From positions 1-64,000 of the forward strand of contig JAVTVY010019008.1 of assembly GCA_036873755.1 (NCBI GenBank): DNA of 64,000 bases, given 5' to 3'. The notes under the pieces are model-generated. The model was given only the letters and a program-made list of their open reading frames with translations. It was not told the origin of the DNA and ran no database searches. Within the stretch, counting starts at the first letter, position 1. Each line of letters begins with the position of its first letter. A program made the translations under genes and the position numbers. The stretch comes from Hanleya hanleyi. Lineage: Eukaryota; Mollusca; Polyplacophora; Lepidopleurida; Hanleyidae. Below, in pieces: positions 22,084 to 32,665 of this stretch.

Positions 22084-22182
22084 TGAATACCATAACATGC
22101 CGCACATACTCTCTATGTCTACATGCTGATCGTTGACTTGAGCTCAGTAAACCCTTGTACCTAATGTGACGGTGCGTTAAAT

Positions 22183-22188
22183 AATAAA
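22183..22188 (+). terminator. Poly(A) signal of the zinc-finger gene
   Basis: AATAAA 100 bp after the stop codon. Another is at 22283-22288. Confidence 0.55.
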
Positions 22189-22344
22189 ACATGGTGTTTG
22201 ATATTTCAATTTGTTTTGCTGTGAACATACTAAACATACCCAGGGCGGTTCCCCCAGCCTGGGTATGATGTAACATTGGGGATAATAAAATATATAAACA
22301 TTGCTGAACTTGTTGTTATTCACGACAACCGCTATCCGATTGTA

Positions 22345-22445
22345 TAATACTCCGCGCGCGCGCGCACTGCCGGTGATGACACGCGTGCGCGCGCTGCGGC
22401 CGGGCCGGTGGGGGGCCGGTGCGGGCCGGGGCGGGCCGGGCCGAT
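22345..22445. other. GC-rich, G-run-rich island
   Basis: About 100 bp of CGCGCGCGCGC, CGTGCGCGCGC and GGGCCGGTGGGGGGCC blocks stands out from AT-rich surroundings. The runs of G could form quadruplexes and the two CGCGCGC blocks face each other. Role unknown. Confidence 0.5.
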
Positions 22446-22449
22446 TTCG

Positions 22450-24300
22450 GTCACGTCGCCTCATCCTGATCGTATATACTCCTGTAAAATAGAGCCGATT
22501 TTATTTCTTTGGAGGGGCAAGGTCAATAGGACTTGCGCTTTTTATACTACTAAAATGTGAAGTAGATTACATCTTACATAGGCCTTAAGGTCGTGATATG
22601 CATATGAAGTATTCTGGGGCATGGTCAGTACTTCCCAATTTTCCCATTGTCTACTACTCGCCGATTTTTTATTTCTTTATTTTTTATTGATTTTATTTAT
22701 TTATTTATTTATTTTTTCTCCGTTTTATTGTCGAATGCAGGTATTCAAATGATTTGACAAATGGTAGTCTACAAACGATGTAAACATAAGGAAAATTATT
22801 TGAGAAACTGTAGTTTGTTTCAATCAGCTGGTATGCAAAAAAATCTCATAGCGGCGTTCCAGGACAGCTTCAACACTGGACGCAAATTGTTTCCTGCAAG
22901 ATAATAAAATAAAAAAGGGGAGAAAAAACTCCGCGCAAGTGGGACTCGAACCCAGGTGTTCTCGATCAACAGCTCAATGCGTTTCCATTGAGCCACGACC
23001 ATGTTGCTTTATAAAGATGTTAACTTCAACCAGAGTTGTATGGTTGGAATAATTCATTTGTTCATTTGAATTAACGTGGTACTACCACGATAAAAAACAT
23101 GCTAAAAAAATAACCAGGCCAACCCAAAGATAATATATGCCACCCTACGCTACGTAACTGTTGCTAAAACCATATAAGGGGGTTCCCGGTAAATTTGAAC
23201 AAATGATGACGTCATGACCGAAATATCAACAACGCAGTTTCTACCGAGGCCGTGTCTTGGCCAAAACCGCGATAATGTCGGTGTGAATTTCAATGGATGT
23301 AGGCGAAATAAACGTAAGCTATCCTTCTATCACACACACACACAAACTCATGTTGGCCGCTCTCAAATTTTCGTACAGGCCTTATTTTCCGAACTTGTGC
23401 GAGCCGTGTGCACGAAAACTAGGTGCGAAATCAGGCATATTTTCTCATCGCATGGGCGGAAACAACTGCCGATCTAAGCAAAAATATTACCTCAGAGGCA
23501 GCAACCGAGGCAGCAAGGTAAGCCTGAACAATTATATTTTCAATGAATACAAGGTTGTCTTGAGAAATATATCTCAAAATATGATTAATTAATGATTTTC
23601 CATCATGACAAACGAACACCGACTTCCAACAAATATGGCGGCGGGTATTCGAAGCTCGAAGTCAGAAAATTGCCAAACTTCAAAAATTCAGATCTCATCA
23701 ATCAGAACGTCTTATGTGCTCACAGTTATTGACTATATCGTAAAATATGTATACTTGCTAACCTTAGTTGGATTCGTCATGAAATCATTTAGAAATAAGT
23801 AATTCGAGCACTTTTTGTGACACAGCAAAACGAAGATGACAGCCGTTTCCCTATATACGCTGCGATGGTTTACACGAAAAACCGGCTCAGCTATAAAAAT
23901 CCATATCTCCGTAAATATGAAATGTCCAAACATTTTACGTCAAGACAATATTCTCTTATATGTGTACTTCCTGTTTCCCGCAGGAATTTATGCAATATAA
24001 ATTCTTTCCGCAATAAACTTACAATTTACTGGCAATGGTAACGAAATTCTCCGTCTCAATTTGAGCTTCTTGTACGTCGGCGGAACGCCAAGATCAAAGA
24101 GCGCGTGCAGCAACGTAGCAGAGCACGTGAGGGTCTAAATATAGATCGTTTGTTTACATATATCAGCTGATCGTGTCTGATATATAACAAACAATACCTT
24201 ATAACAACAGTACTTTCCGTAATATCTGAATAGTTGATACTCGACCAAGAATTAATTATGACAGAAAAATTGAAGAGATTGTGACGTCACCCAGGAATGA
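22450..24300. other. Gene-poor interior of the element
   Basis: No coding region recognised. The sequence at 22515-22580, with TTTTTATACTACTAAAA and GATTACATC, resembles 33072-33140 inside the smaller related element and may be an internal end-like remnant. A tRNA-derived fragment lies at 22930-23003. Confidence 0.4.
22930..23003 (-). repeat. tRNA-derived fragment (SINE or pseudo-tRNA)
   Basis: On the minus strand GTGGCTCAATGGAAACGC resembles an A box and GGGTTCGAGTCCC is a perfect B box, followed by a T run. The acceptor and anticodon stems do not pair, so it is not a working tRNA. Confidence 0.5.
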
Positions 24301-24304
24301 GACG

Positions 24305-24862
24305 CTGGAAGAAATTTTGTGTTTCTTTTCCAATTTTAAACCGGTGTCATTTTGCAATAAATGCGAGTGCACGTATAAAATTTATTTGAAGTTGAACTGG
24401 GGCAACTGATCGTGTAGCATTTAAAAATTTAGAAGGGTAGCGGTAGACTAAGCCACTATTTTAATGATTTGATCGATTTTTAGACGCGTAACGTTATGGT
24501 TAGGGTAGTGTAGAAAACCCGGTACACTGGAAATAAATCGGTTTTCCTGGATAAAAATACGTCAAGTATGTTCCTCACAGCCTTATAATGTCACCCTGAA
24601 AATTGCAGCTGGTTTATAGAAAGAAAACTAGGAAATTTTATCGTATCACACGGCTACGGTAACACAGCACTATACAGTGTGCAGACAAATGTGAGTACAG
24701 CTATGGGTGTCAAATGGGGGTGTGTTACCGTAGCCCCGTGTGATACGATAAAATTTCCTAGTTTTCTTTTCGATAAACATGCTGCAGTGAACTCACATTT
24801 ATTGCAAAAAATGAGACCGGTTTAAAGTTGAGAAAATAAAAACACAAAAACATTTTTAGCAG
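24305..24862. mobile_element. Nested palindromic MITE
   Basis: There are two concentric inverted pairs. The outer pair is 24315-24372 (TTTTAAACCGGTGTCATTTT, GCAATAAATG) against 24787-24850. The inner pair is 24625-24668 against 24724-24769 (AACTAGGAAATTTTATCGTA, then TCACACGGCTACGGTAACAC). The inner arms are nearly perfect. No coding capacity. Confidence 0.65.
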
Positions 24863-24865
24863 GTA

Positions 24866-25042
24866 CCACCATCTTGGACCCACTCACACTGGCCGCCATT
24901 TTGGTCCCACCACCTCCACCACCCACAAGGCCGCCATTTTGGTCCCACCACCTCCACCACCCACAAGGCCGCCATTTTGGTCCCACCACCTCCACCACCC
25001 ACAAGGCCGCCATTTTGGTCCCACCACCTCCACCACCCACAG
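24866..25042 (-). repeat. Internal YY1-type array, four units
   Basis: Four units of about 38 bp carry CCGCCATTTTGG, the reverse complement of the TIR unit, in the same orientation as the right TIR but nearly 2 kb inside it. A TATAAATA lies beyond it at 25054. It could be a remnant of a nested TIR or an internal control region. Confidence 0.75.
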
Positions 25043-25069
25043 AACGCCTAGACTATAAATAACGCGTAG

Positions 25070-25520
25070 TATGTTGATTGAATTTTTTTTAATACAATTA
25101 TCTTTTGCAAAAGAATGAACACTAACAGCCATTTTTTGAATTTTCTACTATTTTTATTAACACAAATACAATGAACGTGTTCACCAGACTCTGGGTATTG
25201 AATTTTAATACAATTATACGCTATGAAGGCGCTTCAATGCACATAGAATGAACATAAAATGAACATAGTGTAGGAATACGTCAGGAGAGAAGCCGTATTT
25301 TCAGCTTGAGCAAGACTGGCAGATGATAATGTCTGAATGTTCCAATGCAATAAGACTTGAAAATGTTCAATATTTATACAACAAGACAATAGAATGAACG
25401 TCTTCAACTCTGAGTATTGAATTTTAATACAATTAACAGTAAAAACTCTGAGTATTGAATTTTTAATACAATTATACGCTATCAAGCCGCTTCAATGAAC
25501 GTGTAGGAATACGGTAAATG
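25070..25520. repeat. Four palindromic iterons downstream of the CARD-PC4 gene
   Basis: The imperfect palindrome ATTGAATTTTAATACAAT occurs at about 25078, 25197, 25416 and 25455, the first and last with extra T residues. Two copies continue as ACAATTATACGCTAT.AAG and GCTTCAATG, and share GTGTAGGAATACG. The repeats sit in the 3' flank of the minus-strand gene. Possible roles are RNA processing, an origin or a protein-binding site; none is shown. Confidence 0.55.
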
Positions 25521-25540
25521 TTTTTCAACACCAGACTTGT

Positions 25541-26884
25541 TCAATAGTTATGCAACAAGACTTGTTTGAACTCATTATCGTCTTTCCGCCCCTGGTGCAC
25601 GTAGATGTAGATAGCAATCTGTTCACGTGGAGTTCTGGGAGCGCAGGCAGCTTCCATTGCCAGGGCAATTTGCTCCTCGGTCACGCCCTGTAGTGCCTCA
25701 GTAATGAGCGCGTATGAGGGTACACTATTCTCCACACACGTATGCATGTTTATCGGACTGTTGTTCCCACAGCCTGCACATGCTTCGATACGCAAGTGTC
25801 GAATGCGAGGTCTGACATGATCCAGGACTGTGTCGATGTATTTCTTACAAATATACTGATTCACCTGGTCAGACAGGGCTTCATGAATTGTAGCTGTGAG
25901 ACTCTGCAGCTTCCGCCACGCCGTTATTTTCAAGGTGACACCCTGAGGACAAGGAACACGCTCTTGCGTATCTAACCTCATTTTCCATTTGCGGATATGC
26001 ACCAGGAGCTGGTCGTTGAAATAGGCACAGCTGACAAAGATGTCGTCACCCACATAAAATTTCGCTTCGTCACTCCCCTGGTCGCGAATAACCGCATCGA
26101 TGGCGTAATCAAGGGCCTCTAGTTTTTGCCAGGTGTCGTACGTCAAGGCAATATGCCTAGCTGGTCTGTCCTTAAAGGCCGGTGCGTTAAAATGCACTTC
26201 TTCGTCTTTGACACTCACAGTTAAATAGGCTGAGAGCTCCCAAATGTTCGTGTGGGCTGCCTGGTAGGCCTGCTGGATAATGTTATTGATCACAGACATA
26301 GGAAGTTGCACCTCTTCTTCTTCTTTCACGGGCTCAGGCACTTGCTGGGGTACTGGCTGAAGCACTGGCTCAGGTATTTCTAAAGGCGTTAGTCGGGGCC
26401 GTTTGGGTCGTGCAGCGCGTTTGGCAGGTACACCAGACGCTGGGTGCGTACGTTTGCTAGCTGTACGCTCTTCGGTGGTATCCATGGCTAAGATATCATC
26501 ATCTTGTATAACGTGGGTTTCAAGTAGATCTGCTAGTTCTTCATTTCCCGTCTTCTTCAATCCCGCCACGAAGGCTAGAAATGCATAGGGGGTAGAGCGC
26601 AGTACACCATCGATGAGGGCTGTGTTTTGTGCTGAAGTGGTTTTCTCAGCCATGATTTCTTCGACACGCTGTTTCAGGAGTATGTTTGCCTCCATAAGGA
26701 AATCACATAATTCGCCCACATGCGGCATCTCATCAATGAGGCGAACACGGTACTTTCGAAGCTTCACTTGGTAGGATGACTCAATGACTGTGGGCTCAGG
26801 CTGGTGAGTAACTGCTACGGAGTAATAGTCTGGTGAATTTGCACTGGTAAAATGAAAAAAAGTAAAAGGTTCTCCACAGCTCAT
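25541..26884 (-). CDS. CARD-like / PC4 (p15)-like fusion protein
   Basis: 447 residues from the ATG at 26884, which is the ATGAG at the inner edge of the right TIR. Residues 41-124 look like a CARD death fold: an alpha-helical pattern with L..R..LI, LCDFLMEANIL, EEIMAE, LIDGVL and AFLAFVAGLKKTG..ELADLLE. Residues 144-165 form a basic nuclear localisation signal (KR..AKRAARPKRPR). A Pro/Glu linker precedes residues 275-338, which match PC4/p15 (KFYVGDDIFVSCAYFND, LLVHIRKW, GVTLKITAW..L). Residues 240-267 resemble a second, partial PC4 half. CAGCG...HTC near 369-383 may bind zinc. PC4 proteins bind ssDNA and assist transcription or replication; CARDs bind other CARDs in apoptosis and innate signalling. 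The frame is intact. The fusion is inferred by eye. Confidence 0.75.
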   Translation of the reverse strand: MSCGEPFTFFHFTSANSPDYYSVAVTHQPEPTVIESSYQVKLRKYRVRLIDEMPHVGELCDFLMEANILLKQRVEEIMAEKTTSAQNTALIDGVLRSTPYAFLAFVAGLKKTGNEELADLLETHVIQDDDILAMDTTEERTASKRTHPASGVPAKRAARPKRPRLTPLEIPEPVLQPVPQQVPEPVKEEEEVQLPMSVINNIIQQAYQAAHTNIWELSAYLTVSVKDEEVHFNAPAFKDRPARHIALTYDTWQKLEALDYAIDAVIRDQGSDEAKFYVGDDIFVSCAYFNDQLLVHIRKWKMRLDTQERVPCPQGVTLKITAWRKLQSLTATIHEALSDQVNQYICKKYIDTVLDHVRPRIRHLRIEACAGCGNNSPINMHTCVENSVPSYALITEALQGVTEEQIALAMEAACAPRTPREQIAIYIYVHQGRKDDNEFKQVLLHNY

Positions 26885-26936
26885 ACAAGCAGGCAAGCAG
26901 GCTGGACAGGCAGGCAGGCAGTCAGGCAGTCAGGCT

Positions 26937-26971
<35 letters not shown>

Positions 26972-27030
26972 CTGGTCAGGTGAGTCAGGCAGGTAGTGCA
27001 ATGAATACACCCACCCCTAAAAAATCGCCT

Positions 27031-27039
27031 CCTTTTATA
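27031..27039 (-). promoter_or_regulatory. TATA box of the right TIR promoter
   Basis: CCTTTTATA on the plus strand is TATAAAAGG on the minus strand, about 155 bp before the ATG at 26884. It mirrors the left TIR promoter and drives the CARD-PC4 gene. Confidence 0.7.
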
Positions 27040-27051
27040 CGTTTTTCTACA

Positions 27052-28071
27052 ATCCGCCATTTTGGTCCCACCACCTCCACCACCCACAAGCCGCCATTTT
27101 GGTCCCACCACCTCCACCACACCACAAGCCGCCATTTTGGTCCCACCACCTCCACCACACCACAAGCCGCCATTTTGGTCCCACCACCTCCACCACACCA
27201 CAAGCCGCCATTTTGGTCCCACCACCTCCACCACACCACAAGCCGCCATTTTGGTCCCACCACCTCCACCACACCACAAGGCCGCCATTTTGGTCCCACC
27301 ACCTCCACCACACCACAAAGCCGCCATTTTGGTCCCACCACCTCCACCACCCACAAGCCGCCATTTTGGTCCCACCACCTCCACCCCACCACAAGCCTCC
27401 ATTTTGGTCCCACCACCTCCACCACACCACAAGGCCGCCATTTTGGTCCCACCACCTCCACCACACCACAAGCCGCCATTTTGGTCCCACCACCTCCACC
27501 ACACCACAAGCCGCCATTTTGGTCCCACCACCTCCACCACACCACAAGGCCGCCATTTTGGTCCCACCACCTCCACCACACCACAAGCCGCCATTTTGGT
27601 CCCACCACCTCCACCACACCACAAGCCGCCATTTTGGTCCCACCACCTCCACCACCCACAAGCCGCCATTTTGGTCCCACCACCTCCACCACACCACAAG
27701 GCCGCCATTTTGGTCCCACCACCTCCACCACACCACAAGGCCGCCATTTTGGTCCCATCACCTCCATCACACCACAAGCCGCCATTTTGGTCCCACCACC
27801 TCCACCACACCACAAGGCCGTCATTTTGGTCCCACCACCTCCACCACACCACAAGCCGCCATTTTGGTCCCACCACCTCCACCACCGGCCGCCATTTTGG
27901 TCCCACCACCTCCACCACCCACAAGCCGCCATTTTGGTCCCACCACCTCCACCACCCACAAGGCCGCCATTTTGGTCCCACCACCTCCACCACCCACAAG
28001 CCGCCATTTTGGTCCCACCAACTCCACCACCCACAAGCCGCCATTTTGGTCCCACCACCTCCACCTCCCAC
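27052..28071 (-). repeat. YY1-type minisatellite, about 27 units (right TIR)
   Basis: Units of about 37-38 bp carry CCGCCATTTTGG (AAAATGGCGG on the minus strand), uniformly oriented toward the minus-strand gene. Most cores are unchanged while the GTGGTGTGGTGG spacer varies between long and short forms. Confidence 0.85.
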
Positions 28072-28073
28072 AA

Positions 28074-28201
28074 TGACCCCTGTGACCCCTGTTCACATGC
28101 CTTCATCACGTGATCGTCATGGGAAACCCCCACTGGGGAATCCCCCACTGGGAAACCCCGCCCCACTTCCGCCTCAATGTGACGTCATTAAGTAGGTCAA
28201 T
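28074..28201 (-). promoter_or_regulatory. Right TIR control block
   Basis: Mirror of 15206-15333. CACGTG is at 28107-28112. The kappaB-like sites are GGGAAACCCC at 28121-28130, GGGGAATCCCC at 28135-28145 and GGGAAACCCC at 28150-28159. A GC box follows, and TGACGTCA is at 28180-28187. The DR3 repeat is kept near 28074-28092. Confidence 0.6.
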
Positions 28202-28230
28202 GTGAACCAATTTAGCTTTTGTATACTACT

Positions 28231-29299
28231 CACCATACACCGTGTGTTGAGGAATTGTTGTAATGAAGCTTCATATTTCGGGTTCGATTAACGCTTAATG
28301 ACAATTCACAACAAAGAAGTATACCGGATCACTGGACTCACAAACCAGTGCAATTCCACTGTAGGTCTATCCATTTTTAAAAAATAACCATTACCCGTTA
28401 TCAAAGATTCTGATGTTTCATGAACACGAAGGTGATGGGTCAGTAGTGTGCAAAGGGGTCTTTCACTCTCTATGCCCAATCCACACGAAGCTGCATTTGT
28501 GGAGATATCGGTCAAAATGCCGCTATTCCAACTACATCTGTATGCAACCATAACATGACGTTTTACGTCGATCGGTGACGTCCGACACAGAAAACAGACG
28601 CGCAAAGACCACAAGAACTCCGGGAAAAGTTGTTCAACTCGAAAAGACAACCATACATGTTAAAGACAAACGTGCGGTCGATTAGAATTCATATTTCCAG
28701 CATTTTGTCTATATTAACATTGGAAATGTTGTAGTGTTATTGTTTACATATAGACACACTGCAAGATTTCCAATGTAGGTAGATTGTGGAACAAAACCCA
28801 ACAGGATAATAAATCCTCCGTAGATTCGCGAATATACAGGAAATATTCACGGAATCCATCAAAGGGCCTGGTACGTTAAGGTGGACAAACCGCCCCAGGT
28901 GAGGTACGATTGTAGATGAAAAATGAAACTTAAAATACGAAATGCTCGTCTCGATTAGCATAAACTATGATATTTTTTTTAACTCTCTTTTAAATATTGG
29001 GAGCATGAGTTCCATGGTTTTTCAACAAGAGCTCTCCAAAGTGGTATAGGTTTGTGTGAAATTGGCAGTTTTGGGTTGAAAAAGCACGGTTTGCCTATCT
29101 GTAAATATATGAAGATAAACTGTAACCACAAAAATATTCACACATAACAGTCCTCTTTTGAATCCCTAGTTGTTCAACAAAGCACGTTTTGGTTATCGTT
29201 TATCTTCATATAAAAAAATGAAACTTTATGGAATATTGGTTTTGGTCATTTGGTGTTCAGTTTCAAATACGATAATTGAAGCAATGTTAAATGTACGAG
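28231..29299. other. Gene-free stretch
   Basis: A 114-codon minus-strand frame at 28306-28650 has no recognisable similarity. No repeat structure seen. Confidence 0.4.
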
Positions 29300-29386
29300 T
29301 ACGAGGTGGCCGAATGGATAGAATCGCGAGAAGAGTTAACGTTTTGATTGAATGATCTGCTGGTTCGAATCCTAAAATATTCGTTT
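29300..29386 (+). repeat. tRNA-Leu/Ser-like pseudogene
   Basis: GAGGTGGCCGAATGGATAG resembles an A box and CTGGTTCGAATCC is a good B box at about 29351-29363. The outer ends ACGA and TCGT can pair, but the anticodon arm does not fold, and a T run follows. Probably tRNA-derived and not functional. Confidence 0.45.
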
Positions 29387-29459
29387 TAAAAGTTTTATGC
29401 ATTTTTCGATTTTTCACCATGATTACAATATATATGTGAATATTTGTTAGTAGAAAGAA

Positions 29460-29702
29460 TGAGTGGAGGGAGGGAGGGAATTTGGCTTAATGTCACACTC
29501 AAGTTTGTTTCACTCATATGGTGACAGTCAGTTTGGTTGGTGGAGGAAGCCGGAGTACCCGGAGAGAACCACCGCCCTTCGGCAAGTAACTGACAAACTT
29601 TCACACATGGACCAGCTGGGCTCGAACTCGTTCTGGATCAGCGGTGTGAGGCTAGCGGTCACCAGCGAAGCGCCTTAGACCACTCGGCCACCGAGGGCCC
29701 TC
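29460..29702 (-). mobile_element. tRNA-headed SINE with the Meta/RUDI-type central domain
   Basis: On the minus strand it begins GGTGGCCGAGTGGTCTAAGG (A box), has GAGTTCGAGCCC (B box), and continues through GGTTCTCTCCGGGTACTCCG and GCTTCCTCCACC, the conserved core of Meta-type SINEs known from bivalves and other invertebrates. It ends in GTGTGACATTAAGCC and a GGGA-rich tail. This is one of the best clues to the host lineage. Confidence 0.7.
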
Positions 29703-30785
29703 AAGAATGAGTGGAAATGGTCTATATCTCAAGATATAATATTCAGCAAATGTTGCGAAGTTTTATCTTTCCGTACTATAGCTTTGCCCGCTTGATTAGA
29801 GAATTGCAAACAACAGAATCTGAACTTATTTGATCAACTTAGTATTTAGTCGTATCAAAAGTGGTCTCAGGGAACTAGTTTGTGCGTTGAATTTCTACAT
29901 ATAGAAAAATATATATGTCCATGATGAAGAATATTTACTACCCTTTGGGATGTAGGCGATATCAACAATGGACGAAAGAAAGAAAGACGAAATCAAGGCC
30001 AAATGAGAAATTTATCTGTTGACCAATCATAATGGGTAAATAAACAAATGTAGTTTACGGCCATAGCGCATCTATTTCAATCCTTACCGACAACAGTTCT
30101 ACCACCAGTAGAGACGTGACGCATGTACAGCTGGTGATCAGCGTAAACCCCGAAGAACCTTTCGGTCAAATGAAACTGGTCGTGCAACAGTTACTATGGG
30201 CACGATGAACTAAGAGCTTATGCATTCGGAACTTTAAACATTGCTGATTGCCCTTATTCACCACATTGAGCGTGGTTGTCAGTCGAACGCCATATAGGAT
30301 GCTCGTCACCTACCGCACATGGGGTATATAGTTACAATATAGTACACACGCCAAAACAAAAATGACTCTACGAGAGTTGTCGTTGGTTCTCTTAAAAAAA
30401 TGAGACTTGCGGACATTCAATTCAGCGAGTGGCGAATAAAATGTATTCATTTTATTTCCGCATTCAACTTTTCATTGATGCAATTAACGGCATTAACGTA
30501 ACAGGGATGGCACGAAGATATCATATCACAGCATCAGTTTAATAAGAGGGAAAAGGGTGTAAAACCACGAGTAAAATATGCTTGGCCTTGCAAACTGCGC
30601 TCTCGGCGGTCATCCCGAATCCATTCAATTCCACTGGAGTCACGTGATCCGCTGTGAATAGACTGCTCGCCGGGGCCGTTTGTCCGTCTTATCGTACAAG
30701 GTCCTTTGCCAGAAATGTTTATCCATCAAAAATTCGAATTTGTTCTCGATGCACCAACCATTGAGACGACGATTTTATATTCGCC
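29703..30785. other. Gene-free stretch
   Basis: No coding region or repeat recognised. Confidence 0.4.
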
Positions 30786-31292
30786 TTGCCTGGTGTGACT
30801 TACGCTCATACTATTCAGCTTGTATCACTGACGTCCATACTCTCCTTGTTCCCCCCGCTGATTCACATCACCAAGTTCGCACCTCTTGGCCGTAAGGGGG
30901 CGCTTTATCTGGTTACCCAACCGCCGTGCCGTAATAGCTCGGAGATAACCAGATTTCTCATACTAACCACGATTGGCTAACTATCTCACGTGATTGAAAT
31001 TACGTCATGCCTTCATGATAGCAAGATCACGACTTTCACGTAATGTGGAAGCCATGCCAATATTTTGACAGCGACACGCCTTCTTACCGCATCTCTCAAA
31101 GGAACTTTTTCCCGTCTTTATTATAGTCAACATTCAATTCAAAATCTGAAACAATTGAACGGTGTTTTACGTTACCATTCTAGGCAGCTTGATTTCCTTA
31201 TATACTCATGAAGATAAAGCGTGGTCTTACAAGGAACAAGGAGAGGAGGGACGTCAGTGATACAAGCTGTTTATCAGCGTAGGTGTGACTAA
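30786..31292. mobile_element. Inverted-repeat element of about 500 bp
   Basis: The arms 30792-30853 and 31229-31290 are complementary, sharing AGCTTGTATCACTGACGTCC and TCTCCTTGTTCC. No coding capacity. Target duplication not clear. Confidence 0.55.
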
Positions 31293-32190
31293 TCAACGAC
31301 CAATTTTGCTGTATTTAATATTCTTCGCTTAAAACTAAATCATCCTTTGACCAAAGACTATATACCACGGAATAAAGAAGAATACGTTAAGACGATTTCC
31401 ATATCATTTGTTCATTGGTTCCAACCAATCTTTTCAAGTTTGGACGCCCAGAAGCGCAGAGAGGAAAGTCCAGATTTTTTGCCGATCTTTGTAACCAATT
31501 AGCGTGGATATTTGCATTTCATTATTTTGACAAGTTCTAGTCCATTACTAGTGATCTTCTATAATTCAGAATATATTTTGATCATTAAACAGGATTTTTT
31601 CAATAGTAATTTTAAGTCTCGTTATTTCCGACAACCGATTCATCCGCAGAGAGATATCCCACTGTCATAAAGTCGGTGGAGCGATCATTGTTATATTTAC
31701 TTCTAACGTATTACTACGCACGTCTTTGCCATTCAGCCGCATTGTGAATGAAAATGACTGCTCCCTGATGGTGGCGCGACAACCGTCAGAAAGAGCTCGA
31801 CTGAAAATGTTCGTGGTATGGAAACTAAATTTCATCAGAAAATGATATGTGTATAGCAAATATTTGAATTGAGTTGAAGGAAATCCAAACGCAAACGTTC
31901 GATAATTTTTCAATAACTTGTGTATCTTGAAACTGAAGCCGGACGTTCGTGAACGACCGTTAACCTTGTCTCCAACCATCAAATGTTCGCCAGACTGTAA
32001 CACCGAGTTTTGTGAAGCATCGTTGGAAATCTCCAACTGATTCCATTTCATCTCATATAAGAATCAAACGGTTACCTGTACCTCACCATAATTGGAAATC
32101 GGAATAATTTTGATAGCAGCGGGAGGAAGTCATTTCAAAAAGATCTATGCATCTTTATTGCGCTGATGATTGTTACGCCTATTTCTCGTT
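31293..32190. other. Gene-free stretch
   Basis: The longest frame, 128 codons on the minus strand at 31665-32051, has no recognisable domain. It ends in CTCGTT, the left target-site copy of the element at 32191. Confidence 0.4.
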
Positions 32191-32665
32191 AGTAGTAGAG
32201 AAAGCGTTAATTCACTCGCATTGACCTACTTTCATGACCTAATTGGGGCGTGATGCGGCGGTCAAGGTCACCATAGCTCCGGCAAAGGTCACGTGACGAT
32301 CACGTGACCGGAATGGCCTCGGGGGATGTATTCCTCCGCGGTGATGCGGTCATGTCCGGTGGTGATGGGGTTGCTCCTGGGAGAAGCCTCCGCAGACAGA
32401 AAGTAGTCCCATGTCAACGAAACTTCAAATACGGGGGTCGTCGCTTTGCCTGAATCTTCGGGAATGTCCGGAAATCTTCGGCAATGTCCGGTCATCTCCG
32501 GCAATGTCCGGTGGGTAATCGAAGTCAAGTGTCCCGGGTATAGCTTCTAGATTGTAATCCCCATACAGAAAGAGAAGGGGAAGGGGAGTCGAACCCATAC
32601 TGCGCGCTCCAGAAGCGGGCACGTTATCCACTGCATCACGAGTCAGCCCATACTAGGCAAGGTTG
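32191..32665 (+). repeat. Left TIR of the 2.5-kb element
   Basis: Matches 34188-34718 inverted. It includes clustered CCGG(A/T)CATTGCCGGAGATG-type motifs (32455-32520), two CACGTG E-boxes near 32290-32305 and a tRNA-like segment at its inner end. Confidence 0.75.
32576..32648 (-). repeat. tRNA-like segment in the left TIR
   Basis: On the minus strand GGCTGACTCGTGATGCAGTG, GGATAACG and GGGTTCGACTCCC give A- and B-box-like arms. Anticodon stem CCCGC/GCGCG closes loop TTCTGGA (CTG in anticodon position, Gln-like). The acceptor ends do not pair, so it is probably tRNA-derived. Its mirror copy is at 34205-34277. Confidence 0.5.

Larger units (their letters stand above)
15177..28230 (+). mobile_element. 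13-kb Polinton-like DNA polymerase B element with promoter-bearing TIRs
   Basis: It is bounded by AGTAGTATAC at 15177 and GTATACTACT ending at 28230. AGT...ACT ends and long TIRs are typical of Polinton/Maverick elements. It holds, in order: left TIR with promoter, a broken OTU-like/PolB gene, tRNA-Leu, a zinc-finger gene, a gene-poor section with nested MITEs, a minus-strand CARD-PC4 gene, and the right TIR with promoter. I found no integrase, capsid proteins, packaging ATPase or cysteine protease, so it is not a canonical Polinton. AACGTA precedes the left end but CACCAT follows the right end, so no target duplication remains. Confidence 0.8.
26881..28230 (-). repeat. Right terminal inverted repeat (about 1.35 kb)
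   Basis: Reverse-complement counterpart of 15177-16341. It is longer because its YY1-type array has more units. The outer control block is almost identical to the left one, so the TIRs have either exchanged sequence or been kept. Confidence 0.85.

Noticed and set aside
26885..26896. Start of the CARD-PC4 protein four codons upstream (TTG)
   Set aside because: A eukaryotic mRNA would use the ATG at 26884, which is also the conserved ATGAG at the inner TIR edge.
26881..28195. Open frames of up to 393 codons over the right TIR
   Set aside because: Same repeat artefact as in the left TIR.
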